Below are positions 32,639 through 63,345 of a DNA stretch of 64,000 nt, one piece after another. The stretch is from NCBI RefSeq assembly GCF_042453785.1, contig NC_091677.1:5179501-5243500 (forward strand). The letters run 5' to 3'. The number at the start of each line of letters is the position of its first letter. The stretch's first letter is position 1. Origin of the DNA: Malus domestica (lineage: Eukaryota; Streptophyta; Magnoliopsida; Rosales; Rosaceae). The notes beneath the pieces are model-generated. The model was not told where the DNA came from, ran no database searches, and saw only the letters and a program-made list of their open reading frames with translations. Made by a program: the position numbers and the translations under genes.

Positions 32639-35332
32639 TTACCGACTTGTCTTTGCTTTCTTGTTCGAAATATCCCTGCTTCTACCGCCACCGTTTGAAG
32701 ACCCAACTCCAACTCTTACTCCACCATTTCTTGCACCTTCGAGCTGCTGTTGTTGCTGCCAATAGTCCCTGTAGAAATGGGGTGCTCTTTGGCCACTCGC
32801 GGTAGAGGCCGGTTGGACTCCTCGGTTGTTAAGTCTGTACTTCTGCAAAACCCACAAAGAGGATATATATTTTCCATCAGATTCAGCACCACGTCAAGGA
32901 GATCAAAGTCGAGCAATACTCATAAAATTAGGAGAAATTTTTATGGGCGACGTAATGGTACTAATCCACCTGATATAAAATAGGTAGACGACAAACTTCA
33001 TGTGATTTGGGGACCATAGGCGTAATGGCCTAGTTTGGTTTTGTTTGCACTGGCATTGTTTCATCCGGCAAGTTAAAGTTTTATCTGGGTCTCTTTTGTA
33101 ATAACTCAAAGGTATTGGGTGCTGCTGCAAATATATTTGACGTCATATCATATACGTGTAACGTACGTACAACCAAAACCGATATGGATTTTTTTGTAGT
33201 TCTAACGAGTTTCTTGAGCTTATACACTTACATAAATGATGGAGAATTAGTCCCACGTAACAAAATATACCATTTATTTATGGAAGATTTCATTCATAAT
33301 ATCACCGAAACTTTTAATAATAAGTGGTTAAGTTGAAAGAAATATTAATGATGTTAATAGCGGATCATATGAAACCTAAAAGTTTATTAATAAATTACAC
33401 CAATTAAGCTTCGCTTCAATTCGTTATTCCTATCACGTATATAGCACTTCGAACAAATTATCACATACCATTTTATGGCTTGTATTTCTATGCAATATAT
33501 AGGAATAAGTTTATTAATAAATTGCACTAAAATTACTAAGAAAATGAGTTAAGGAGAATGACAATTGGAATCCAACACTCTGGTGGTTAAGAACTACCGC
33601 TTATCTTACATTCGAAGTCTTGTGTTCGAAGCTCCATCTCCTAAATACGGCTTGCATTAAAACAAAAACAAGAGTATGTATGTATTCAAGGTTTCAAACC
33701 AACCTGCAGATGACTCTTGACTTGGTCGTGGGTTAGCCCATCGACCTGCATGACAGCTTGTATCTGCTTTGGAGTAGCCTCTGCTCAACAATAAGCACAT
33801 AACAAACTAAATATTAGCATCAAGCCAAAAACCTGCAGTCCTAGATATCATATCCCACCATAAAAATGACTCAACTAATTCTATGAATATATCGTCACAA
33901 CTCATTTGCCTCACCTTGAGGACCTCCAAGTAAACTCATGGCCTTCAGAAACCTTGTGTGGAGCTCCGGCGACCAGCTCCTCCTTTTGTTCTTCAAGTTT
34001 GGCAGCGGTAGTGGCAGTGGAAGCTGTGGCTGTGGCTGGGACTCCGGTTGTGCCTGTGGTTTTGACTCTAGCTCAAAATCGTCGGCCGCCATGTTCAAAT
34101 CGCATGGGAACGGCGTAGGGCTTGTCGGCTCTTTGTTCACCATCATTCCCATCCGACTAGATGATTGGGAACATTGGGAAGTCATCACCTTTTACAAAAC
34201 AATTAAAATGAGTTAAATTGTTAGATACATTGTAATCTATCAAAAATCACACGACCAGATAAAAATGAAGTTATTGATGAACTTTTGCATGTCTATATCA
34301 CATTGTTTACCTGCTTGTGATCAGTGGTATCGATGCCAAATGGCTTAGGGTTGAACGGAGGAGACGAGCTCTTGTATTTTCTGAACGCACTACGTCGTTC
34401 AGATTGATGATCGGAGAGTTCTGAAATCTCATTCTTGAGGACTTGTACAGCTATATGATCGCAACAACAACAAAAATCAATAAAAAAATCAAGTAAACCC
34501 GTTAGAGGTAACTTTACTTATGTCAAACCTTTCAACTAATTCCTTAAAGATAAATAGGGAAAAAATGAAATAAGGGCCCGGCTGCATGTGTAAAATTCAG
34601 TACAAATTATAAGTAACACTCTCACAGTATGATACACTGAGGCAAAAACAAATAAACAAATAAATCAAAATAAATCTATGAGAGGTAACTTTACATGTAA
34701 AAAACCGTTCAACTATTTAATTAAAACAGAAATAGGGAAAATAAAATAAAGTAAGGGTCAGTTGGATGTGTAAATTTAAGGAAAACCAGATAACGCGCTC
34801 GCTCACCGTCCGGTAACAGGAGCACACAAGGAAGCAAAAATAAATAAATAAATCAAAACAAAATAACCACAGGAGAGGTAACTTCACATATATCAAACCA
34901 TTTAACTATTTTCTTAAAGAGAAAAAGGGTAAAAGATAAAAGAAGGGTCCGGTCAGGTGTGGAATAAACAGTTAACAAGCTCACAAACCGACATTAGAAG
35001 CAGCCGATGAGGCAAAGAAAATCTATCAAATAAACCCATAAGAGGTAATCAATTTAACAAATATCAAACCGTTCAACTATATTCTTAAAGATAAATAGGA
35101 AAATAAATAAATTAGGGCCGCCCGGATGTGTAAATTTGGAAACAATAACGCACTCACCATCCGACAAGAGGAGCACAGAGTGAGGCATCTCAGTTCTAAA
35201 CGCTTCTAATTTACGAAGCTCTTCTTGATGTTTTTGAAGATGCTCATTTAGAACAGACAATTTTTGTGAAACATTTTCAATTTTTGCCAACTTAAGACTC
35301 AATGTAAGCTCAAGATGATTCGAAGAATCCAT
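32639..35332 (-). CDS. GARP/G2-like MYB transcription factor, HHO/NIGT1 type, five exons, 289 aa
   Basis: Exons in transcript order are 35158-35332, 34311-34450, 33915-34188, 33704-33780 and 32639-32842. They sum to 870 nt in a consistent frame with GT-AG introns. The N terminus has a coiled-coil-like helix (KLSVLNEHLQKHQEELRKLE, then MPHSVLLLSDAVQVLKNEI) typical of HRS1-homologue repressors of nitrate and phosphate-starvation responses. Residues about 173-228 are the GARP/MYB DNA-binding domain (RRSWSPELHTRF, GGPQEATPKQI, VDGLTHDQVKSHLQKYRL). A PQ/PL-rich linker precedes it and a basic tail follows. LELTL at residues 7-11 fits an EAR repression motif. The right edge of the segmental duplication lies inside exon 4, leaving this full gene and a truncated copy at 24491-25661. 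Confidence 0.9.
34504..35190 (-). repeat. Degenerate tandem repeats in MYB intron 1 including exon 1 end and splice donor
   Basis: Four degenerate units of about 165-195 bp are anchored by agaggtaac/agaggtaat at 34504, 34681, 34874 and 35041. Shared phrases are tcaaacc.tt.aacta, cttaaagataaatagg, agggtccgg and gatgtgtaaattt. The outermost unit includes the real exon 1 end and donor (minus-strand cggatg/gtgagtg at 35157). The unit-2 equivalent (about 34803-34830) keeps ggacg/gtgagcg and the gaggagcaca-like exon phrase; units 1 and 3 keep gtgag in weaker contexts. Confidence 0.75.
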
Positions 35333-36388
35333 TTTTTTTACTCTATCTTTTAGAGGCCGATCTTGCTAGCTAGGTATGTCCCTCTCTCACACAAATATTG
35401 GTTGGTGGTGAAGACTAGAGGACAGAGAGAGTTGGTATATATAAAGAGAGTGAGAGTATAGGAAGGAGTGAAAAGTAAAAGAATAGATCCACAGAATTCA
35501 ATTGATGCCATTTGCTTTAACAAAAAGTGCATTCGGAAATCCCAACGAGAGAATAGGTTTACTTAAATTACAGATTCTCCCATACACTCTTTTAGATTTT
35601 GAAAACTAAATTCTGTCTTGTAGAATTACAAAATAAACTATAAGTATAAACTAGAAAGGAAAAAAAGTAGTTTTATATATTCCAAACCAATTAATTGATA
35701 AATTCCAAACAATTAATCTGTTTGTTTGTGTATGGAATGAGGAAGTGACTTGGTAAAAATTCTAATTTAGAAACGGTTGCAACTTACACCATATATACAT
35801 TTTTCTCCAAAAGAATATTCATGTCCATATATAAAAAAATATTTTCCTAATCACATGGTATTTCCCAAAATAGGAGCAAGTTGGTGTAAAAAATTTGAAA
35901 ATATAGTGTCATTAGTATTGAAACATTGAAATAGTATTTGAACTATTTACCATTGCTATGACGTCCTGAGTTCAATTCTCGATCCCTAGTATAGGATGCA
36001 CAAAACAATGGATGCACAATGAATGCATATGAAGGGAAGCACTTTTTTCTTTCCACAATAATATTCATCCACGTTGAGTATCTCTTATAATGCGTTGCTA
36101 TGCGTGAGTTGTCATCCTTATCCGACTTGCACTTTCTTAAGAAGACTCTTTAATGAAAAGGAGGGAAACTTCACATGATGCCAAACAAGAGCAACTTTCA
36201 TACTAGGTAAGATCAATGTGCGTTTGGGTGGAATTAAAATATAATGGGTTTTACTTTGTTTGTGAGAGTTGTTCTATGGAGGGTGTGGTTTGAGTGCCCT
36301 TACATAAGTTTTTCTCTTATATAGACTAGCTTATTTTATCCTTTGTACTTTTCTTCTTTTCTCTCCTTAGTTTTCCTTTCATTTATTC
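35333..36388 (-). promoter_or_regulatory. Promoter region of the MYB gene and AT-rich flank
   Basis: About 100 bp upstream of the ATG, tatatata (35435-35442) could serve as a TATA box on the minus strand. It is followed by GA/CT-rich leader sequence at 35400-35430. Beyond about 35560 the DNA is AT-rich. A tRNA-like phrase, gagttcaattctcgatccc (35970-35988), suggests an eroded SINE. No gene was seen. Confidence 0.35.
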
Positions 36389-36582
36389 AATTCAAAAGTA
36401 TTATTGTTTGACAAAATGATAGTATCTACACTAAGGAGTGGAAAGTGGGCTAAGCCTTACAATAGGTTTGTCATAATAATGTGGTTTGATTTCGTCTTTG
36501 ACGAGAATCAAACCTAAGACCTCTCACTTACAAGTGAAGAGGAATCTCACTAAACCATAGTACTAAGTGGCAATTCAAAAGT
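36389..36582 (-). mobile_element. tRNA-derived SINE
   Basis: Read on the minus strand, the element has a box A-like tggtttagtgagattcc and a box B-like ggtttgattctcg, correctly ordered and spaced for a polymerase III promoter. The body is 36400-36571. An 11-bp direct repeat, aattcaaaagt, flanks it at 36389-36399 and 36572-36582. Confidence 0.75.
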
Positions 36583-39500
36583 TAGAAACAAAAAATTGTG
36601 AAGAGTGTATAGACAAAAAAAGGGAGTGCAAGATCACTACCCTTATCATAAGTGTATTTTGTTAGCCTGAAAAACTTAGTGAAAAGAGTAATGCTACACT
36701 TGTCATATTTTATATAGGACATTTGTGTAACAGACTGAGGTCCATGACACACCCCGATCTGGAATGTCCACTAGGACTTCGAATCGAGCTATGATGGCCG
36801 ACACTTGGAAGGTGACGAAGCCATAAAGTGTGATGATGTATAAAATGTGAATACATTTAATCCTAAAAGTGCCTAAGTACACGAGTGCGCGATGAGCGGG
36901 TATGGACCCATTTCACATGTGATTACAAAGCATAAGTAAAGTACAATAAGGTAAGATAAGGATTATATCATCATAGGAAGCCACTTGTACTGGGATATGC
37001 CACGAATCCTCGTCGATACAGAAACTTTGTTGCTAGAACCTGGAGGGGCGCAAAACAGAAAATGTGAGTGGCAAAAAACAAAGCTTTTCAAAAACCATTT
37101 TTCTTTCCAAAAATAATAACCCCTTACCGTTAAACCCGTATAGTTTCCCAGAAAATAATAATACATACGTATATAGAGATCATGCTCGAGAGTAATGAAA
37201 ATCAAGTGTATGCCATGTTAAGTATCTCAGAAATGCAATAGGTAAGCCAAGTAGAATAAATCAATGTAAAATGATGTGTCAGCCGAAGCCACCTAATGTG
37301 ACCTCTACAGCTGATACTATATCTCACAAATCAATTCCTGCACACGAGTTGGAACCACCTAAAGTGGTCTGTACGATAGGATGGGTGTAAATAAATACAC
37401 TCAAGTGCTACGATCACGTGAAGGTTGTGCGAAGTATCACAAGTCACCTACGAGTCGGAACCACCTAATGTGGTATGTACAACAAGTTGGCACCTGCCTT
37501 GGATCCAAAGTGAGCGTGTGGTGCATGAGGTGAACGATCATGTGAAGGCTAGGTCTTGGCCTCGGGTGGAGCACTAACACTGGGGGTGCAAGATAATGAG
37601 CACTAAATGCATGTAATCATAACCATTCTTAATGCAATCACTATCATCAATATGTACTCACCCGAAGCTTACATTTGCGTTCGTAGCATCATGCAATAAC
37701 ATGCATATATATATTAATGCATATACCAAAGCACAATGCAATTGACATGGCATTTAAAAATGTAAATACTTTTAAAGCAATTTTTGGAAAATGTAGAGCA
37801 TATATACGTATATATAGAAAACCAAAGGCCCATGCACCTAGAGTCCGCCCTAAAATTCCCTAGCACGAACATCGAGGCGTCACGAACAATCGGCGCCTAG
37901 AACAATTATCAAAGCATATCTCAGAATTCTTATTAATAGAATGTGTAACTTGTGTAAAACACATCCCTAAGGACGTTCTTAAATGACTTGAGACCCATTG
38001 ACCAAAAGTCAACCATCGATATTTGATCTACGGTAGGGTCTACAACCCTACGCAACTCGATTTAGAAAATCCGCAACTCAGATTTCCGATCAGTCACTTC
38101 CAAAGATACACATTATACTTCTAAAACATCATCCTAAAATTTCATTATGATCCAATGGTTGGATCTTCGCCAATTGCAAATTCAAGTGACGGTCAACATT
38201 TTATTTATGAACTTACAAATCCAATTCGGGAAGATCCGTATGTCGGATTCTCGATCGTAAGTTCCTATGATCCTCAAATATTACGTACTATAACGTATTA
38301 AAGTCTGGTGAGGATCCAACGTTCGGATCGTTGATTCATATTTTTACCGAGTAACGTATCTTAATCAAACTAGGTTCATAATAATAAAACCACATCATAC
38401 GAATAACAAATCTAAGATCAAGATATCGATTTAACGTAAAATAGCATTGGCGGTCCACTAGCCACGCGCCAGCGGTCGGCCACTCCAACTTGCCGAAAAA
38501 TTCAACTATTTCAAAAAATTCTCAAATTTCACCTAAATGAAGATCTCAATGAGTAGAACAAATTCCATACCTGTGACTAAGGCCAATTTGGCTGAGAAAA
38601 GCCCCAATTTAGCTTGAACCGTACGAAACCCTAAACTTGGGTGTGTTTGTTTTGACCTCCAAACTCACTCCAACGCTTTAAACATTGCTTAGGCTTTGTT
38701 CCTGGGGTTGAGGGGAGCCTAGTGGTGGTGGTAATTTGCTGAGTTAACTTCACGATTTACGGTTCGCCGCCATTCACTCACATGGACCACCGTCCGTTTT
38801 TCCCCCCAAAATACCACCAATTTCTTCCTAATTGTGGGTGATTGGGCTTGATAATTTGGACCAATTAGCTGGAAATCCGATGGAAAACCACCGGAAAATA
38901 TAAAGAAACGGGTTGGATGGCGCGGGTCAAGGGGAACTCGATTTCCCCCTCCTTCTCACATTCCCTCATTCCCCTCCTTTCTCTCTCTTCCCATTGGTCA
39001 CTCTCTCTTTCTCTTCTTTCTCCTTGGTCTAGTTCCCCCTCCTTTCTCTCATTTCTTCTGTTTCTGATTGGTCACCTCATTCCCTCATTGGCCCATCCGT
39101 TCCCCCATCTCTCATTTTCTCTCCTCAACGCACTATCCTGGCCACCCACATGGCAAGTTCCCACTGCTTCAAAATTGATGGAGCCTTCTAGATGAGAGCT
39201 AGTTTACAAAAAAACCCCTAACTTTAAACGTTAATATCTTATTCATTATAACTCCAAATCACGAATGGTTATGCGTCCGTGAGGTCAAACTCTATCCAAA
39301 TATGTCAAGAAACATGACAAATATAAGAGAATAACATATGTCCTCGAAAAATCACGCTTTGCCCCTTAGGGCATTTCCGTAATTTCACGTATTAAAATTA
39401 TAAAAACCATAACTTTTAGGGATGAGGTATTATAGTCCACCAATACAAACATGTGATAAAAATAATGTTTTTATAATAAAAAGTACTAATCAAAATCAAC
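36583..39500. repeat. Long intergenic block, probably LTR-retrotransposon derived
   Basis: From about 36747 (tgacacaccccgatctgg) to about 39440 the DNA is more balanced in composition than its surroundings, has no gene-like frame, and carries phrases I associate with long LTRs in apple-like genomes. A TC-rich patch at 38935-39130 gives a Ser/Pro/Leu-rich open frame that is not protein-like. I could not find the second LTR, a primer-binding site or target duplications, so solo LTR, fragment or other repeat all remain possible. Confidence 0.35.
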
Positions 39501-39822
39501 ATGAATATATTCAATAATCTTTTTTTTTCTTTCTGTCAATATGATTTAGGGAAATTCGAAACTATAAGAAAAGAAATGGCATTGAATCAAGGCGCTAATT
39601 TACCAATACATATCCAGCAATTAATATGAGAACCATAATCCACAGTTCTGAATAACTGTTATAAATATGTACAAAACTCTATAAAGATTGAAACCAAAAC
39701 AATAATGTATACTGTGTGAGCTTATAACTAAGCCAAATTTTAAAATAATGCATTATTAGATAAATTAAGCGTGACTCTGGGCCTACGGGGCGTCTGCCGT
39801 GGATAGACAATGAATCACAAAT
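39501..39822. other. AT-rich intergenic DNA
   Basis: No gene, RNA or repeat is recognised. Confidence 0.4.
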
Positions 39823-40031
39823 GGGAAAGAGATCCTCTCCGGATCTATGCATCCGGAGCTCAGGGATCAAATGATTTGGGCCTTTAAAATTTGATTATCC
39901 GGCAAAAAATTATTGTAGTTTTTAAATTTTTTTACTAATTTCTCTGCTTTTAGCCGTTAGATCAAATTTTAAAGTCTCGGATCATTTGATCCCTAGGCTC
40001 CAGATGTATAAATCCGGAGGGGACCCTTTCC
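39823..40031. mobile_element. Fold-back MITE, about 209 bp
   Basis: The left arm (gggaaagagatcctctccgg to agggatcaaatgat) is the imperfect reverse complement of the right arm (atcatttgatccctaggctc to ggggaccctttcc). Each arm is about 70-80 bp around a short AT-rich spacer. acaaat occurs at both flanks (39817-39822 and about 40034-40039) and may be the target duplication. Confidence 0.75.
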
Positions 40032-41194
40032 TAACAAATAATATGTTGAATTCTAGGTAATTGGTTATTCTTCTGTCAAATTACAAATTCCCCCTTCATT
40101 ATATTATGGTAGTGTTATACAATACTTGCATACATACAAACAAAAACTATTCAACAATTAAATAATACTTCTTAAAATATACATAACACAATTTCATAAC
40201 AAACTTCAAAAACAAGATTAGCTTTGTATTATGGGCTACAACTTATTTCATATGCTTTGCTCTCTTCGTTCATTTATACTCTCTTTTTAACACGACAATC
40301 ATTATATTGCACACGCAAAGTGCACCACTCACAAAGTTTAAAGAAAATTAAGAAGTATTAACAACTTTTAGCACAGTGCTACTTTCTTTATGTGTGAAAT
40401 TCCAATTCCCTACTCAAAAGATAAAGAAAATAAATGCATCTGTGATGAATTTCAAACTCGTATTTTACACAATAAGTCATGAATTCAATTCTTAACTCTA
40501 GTGAATCGCACAATGGTAATAAAAGAAAGGCTCAAATGACTCTGTGAGTTTTCTTAACCTTAAAAAGTGTAAATTAGCATGACGAAGCCACCGGCTGGTG
40601 TTCTTTTGAAAAAGAGAAATAATAAAACATCCGTAGGATCACTTTTGCTTGGGAATAAAGCAAAGCTTTAGTTCTTTTGTCGTTGTTTGTTCTAAATAGT
40701 AAAAAGCAAGTTAATTTGTTATTCATATCATGTTTTTGTACTATATTTTATACCATCTTAGGTAGCATTTAATGTAGATAGTCATATCATTTGAATTAAT
40801 CAAAATTTTAAATTTAATTTATTATTTAATAAACTAATAATTAAAAAATTAGTTAATTAAATGATGATTGTATTATACGAATATGAGGAATCTTTCTCCT
40901 TCGTTTTCTTGGATTTTGTAAAATTTTCAAATGATGTGATTGTCATGTCAGATGCTATTGGTATAAAAATGTAGTATAGAAATGTAGTATAAAAATACGG
41001 TATGAATAAAGTTTTTGATTCCTCTACACCGCCTTATAAACATTATTATCTTTCCCCTAAACCCATTTCATTTTGCTTACCTCTCTGTACTTCCGACCGA
41101 CCCCAAGCACTCTTCCTCCTCCTCCTCCTTCCTCTCTCTCTCTCTCTCTCTCTCTCCGATGCACTGAACCTCGCACTCGATTGTCTCGCTCGCC
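40032..41194 (+). promoter_or_regulatory. Upstream region, promoter and 5' leader of BIG
   Basis: The distal part is AT-rich with nothing recognised. A TATA box (tataaa, 41035-41040) lies 155 bp before the BIG ATG. It is followed by a pyrimidine-rich leader with CTCCTCCTCC and a (CT)n run at about 41131-41157. Short repeats of gtagtataaaaat occur just upstream (40970-41000). Confidence 0.55.
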
Positions 41195-60855
<19,661 letters not shown>

Positions 60856-61537
60856 AGATTCGGTTAACTACCGGCGTCGAATGTGTTGCTGTTGTTGGCT
60901 GCGGGATTTTCTTTTAATTTAGGCAATTAGTATTACTTGTAAAATTACGTACCCCATGAAAATGGGGTTCGGAATCTTCAGACTCCGTACATATCTGTCT
61001 CTTCTGAGTTTGTTGTACACGTATGGCTTCTTGGTAGTAAAGTCAAATTTTCTCCTTAAAATCTGCAATTTACTGATTTTATTAAATTTATGTTTCTCCC
61101 TACAATTCTACAGTTCTGCAACAATTTTACCTCAAGTGCCAAGTTTCTCTTCAAATTTCGAGTTTCGTGTGTGAAGTTACTTTCTTGCAGATCGAAAAAA
61201 TACATAATTGGATAGTGCTATCCAATATCGACACTTATTTTTACTTTTCACACCCCTTTGAATTTTCAACCGTTATAATTGATGAAGCTCGATAGCCAGA
61301 AATTACAAGTTACAACCCATTTCAATCAGAAATTCTTCTCGAAAAATATGTATATATTGAACACGAAGATAAAACGTTGCCAAAATTCAGACAAAAATGC
61401 CACATTGGGCGCACAAAAGAAGAACCCTCTCGCTGAGGTGTTTAATACACGATGAACCAGGCAAATTACGAATTGGTTTCCCTTTTTCCGGCCACCAACA
61501 AAAAGGGGACGAAAGAAGCTCTAAAAGTTCACACACC
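60856..61537. other. Convergent 3' flanks of BIG and IMP3
   Basis: Both flanking genes end into this 682-bp interval. T-rich stretches after 60856 suit the BIG 3' untranslated region. No gene or repeat was recognised. Confidence 0.5.
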
Positions 61538-62962
61538 TTAGTTCATCGCATCATAATCGTCCAGCTTGTCATTGTACTGCAACACCTTTCTCCTAATCTT
61601 CGATGAATCAACCCACGTAATGAAATCTTCCATATTCCTTGTCACAAGGAATGCTGGGTCGGTAACAGTCTCCGGACCAACTCGAATGTGCCCTTGCTCG
61701 ATGTACGTGACAGCTTCTTTCAGGTGCTCAGCAAACTTCAGACGAACCAACACAGTTGCAAGCCTACGTCTGCAAACACAGACATTGTCAGTAAAGTAAC
61801 AAACAAGACGAGATGCATACACATATTTGGAAGTGTTCTGTTCCCTAACTGTCCTCGTGGACAGTAAGCCACCATCACTCATGATAAACTCCAATAAACT
61901 AGTGCAATTACCTGCAAAGGGATGACACCGATAAGCGCTCACATAATGCTAAGCTTTGCTTGGATGGTATAACACCGATATTATACCTGTCGTCAACATA
62001 AACCCTTTTTAAGTATTAATCACAACTAAAAACCACAGAAATATTGGATCCCTTCATCACAAGTAAAAACCACAGATATATTGGTTCCCTTGCACATAAG
62101 ACGATGCTAGACCTAAAATCACCATATTCTTGTACAACACAATTGAAAACAAGCAAAAACCTATTGAGTTCGGATCATACAATACTCGGGTCATCTATAA
62201 CCAGATCCTCATTAAATAGATCCCCAACACTTCTCTCTTTATGTAACACAATAATGAACACACTTCGGGGTTAAAATTTCTAAATTTCGGAATCACCAAT
62301 ACATCCCAAACATTTCTCTTTAAGTCTCACAGTAATGACCACACTTGAGGAGTTAAAATTTCTAAATATTGATATCATCACTACTTTTTTTTTCTCGATA
62401 ACCCATAGAGCAACACAAAATGCCATTTAGGACCAAATTGACCGAAATTTGATAACTTCATATGGGTTTCTTATGCAGCTTTGAAATATTAATACTTTCA
62501 ACTGACATATCAATTGAACTACATGAGCATCAAAAAAACAAAAAAAATTACTGCAAATTCCTACAACACAACAATTTGAGAAGCACATGAAGAAACAAAA
62601 TATAACTCACAGTTTTTCCAAGAGCATATCGGTCATTTCGATCCGATACGGATCGTTCGGGTTCAACTGCTTCAATATGTTCACCAGCTTGTGCACCATC
62701 CGGCACAAACCCGAGTACCTATTTTCCAATTTTTCAAAATTTTAATTGGAAAGGAACAAATCCCAGTTAATCGACAGATAAAACCTGAAAAGTAACATGA
62801 AATTAAGGGAAAAAAAATGTAATTTTACTTTTTGTAGTCGTCGCGACCGGTGACATGGTAACGCTGCAGAACCTGAGTTTCTCTGTGACCTTCTTCTCTC
62901 TTCCATTCCAAGAAGTTCACTTTCTTCAGCAGCTTCTTCTCATGAAACTTGAGCTCTCTCAT
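61538..62962 (-). CDS. IMP3: U3 small nucleolar ribonucleoprotein IMP3, four exons, 182 aa
   Basis: IMP3 is a nucleolar component of the U3 snoRNP/SSU processome, which helps pair U3 snoRNA with pre-rRNA for 18S maturation. Exons in transcript order: 62829-62962, 62611-62718, 61912-61986, 61538-61769. They total 549 nt in frame with GT-AG introns. The start [20 protein letters not shown] is the family hallmark, followed by an S4-type RNA-binding region ([40 protein letters not shown]) and the conserved end [20 protein letters not shown]. The length equals what I recall for the Arabidopsis protein. No defects were seen. Confidence 0.95.
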
Positions 62963-62996
62963 GGTTGCTTTTCCGCAGAGGGAGATGAAAGAGCTA

Positions 62997-63109
62997 AAAC
63001 CCTAGGTGGAGGAAAAAAGGGGAAAAAGTGTTGCAAAAGCCCTAGATTGGAACAAAACGTACCGTTTCGCTCGCCCGTTTGAATATTTGTATTGGGCCTT
63101 AAAAGCCCA
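62997..63109 (-). promoter_or_regulatory. IMP3 promoter: telo-box and paired site II elements
   Basis: A telo-box, aaacccta, lies at 62997-63004, 35 bp upstream of the start codon. Farther upstream are two site II motifs facing each other, tgggcc (63093-63098) and agccca (63104-63109, TGGGCT on the other strand). This combination is typical of plant ribosome-biogenesis and ribosomal-protein genes. A second telo-like agccctag is at about 63037. Confidence 0.7.
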
Positions 63110-63178
63110 AATAACTCAAGCCTTTTTTTGGTCGAAAGCCCTTGTACATTTATGCTTCTGATAAAAAGTTAAAATTAA

Positions 63179-63345
63179 GGAATCTTAACGAAATACTTTT
63201 GGTACTGTTCATTTTTAACGTTAAAGATATTTTTACTTTAAAAAGTCACTTCTGGTACTATTCACTTACAACACCTTTTTGTCATTTTCGTTAAAACTCA
63301 AAGTTTTAAAATCATTTTCATTAATTTTACTTAATTAGTCTTATT
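63179..63345. repeat. Rosaceae-type short repeat
   Basis: Phrases such as tttggtactgttcattttta, ctggtactattcactt and cgttaaaactcaaagtttt resemble a high-copy short element I recall from apple-like genomes. Its class and ends cannot be settled here. Confidence 0.45.

Larger units (their letters stand above)
25661..33726. repeat. Tandem segmental duplication, right copy (8.07 kb)
   Basis: This is the second copy of the segment at 12268-25660. It lacks the copia, MITE and SINE insertions of the left copy, has lost about 90 bp at the left end of the inverted-repeat element (near 29058), and carries a longer minisatellite in its Ole e 1 gene. Its right edge (cttgacttggt at 33726) lies within exon 4 of the MYB gene, which continues uninterrupted to 35332. 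One base (t) is shared at the junction, so end joining fits better than recombination between long repeats. Confidence 0.92.

Noticed and set aside
34504..35190. Regular repeats that might suggest a CRISPR-like array.
   Set aside because: The units are long, degenerate and without unique spacers, and they lie in a plant intron.
38917..39195. A Ser/Leu/Pro-rich 92-codon frame.
   Set aside because: It arises from a low-complexity TC-rich patch within repeat-like DNA.
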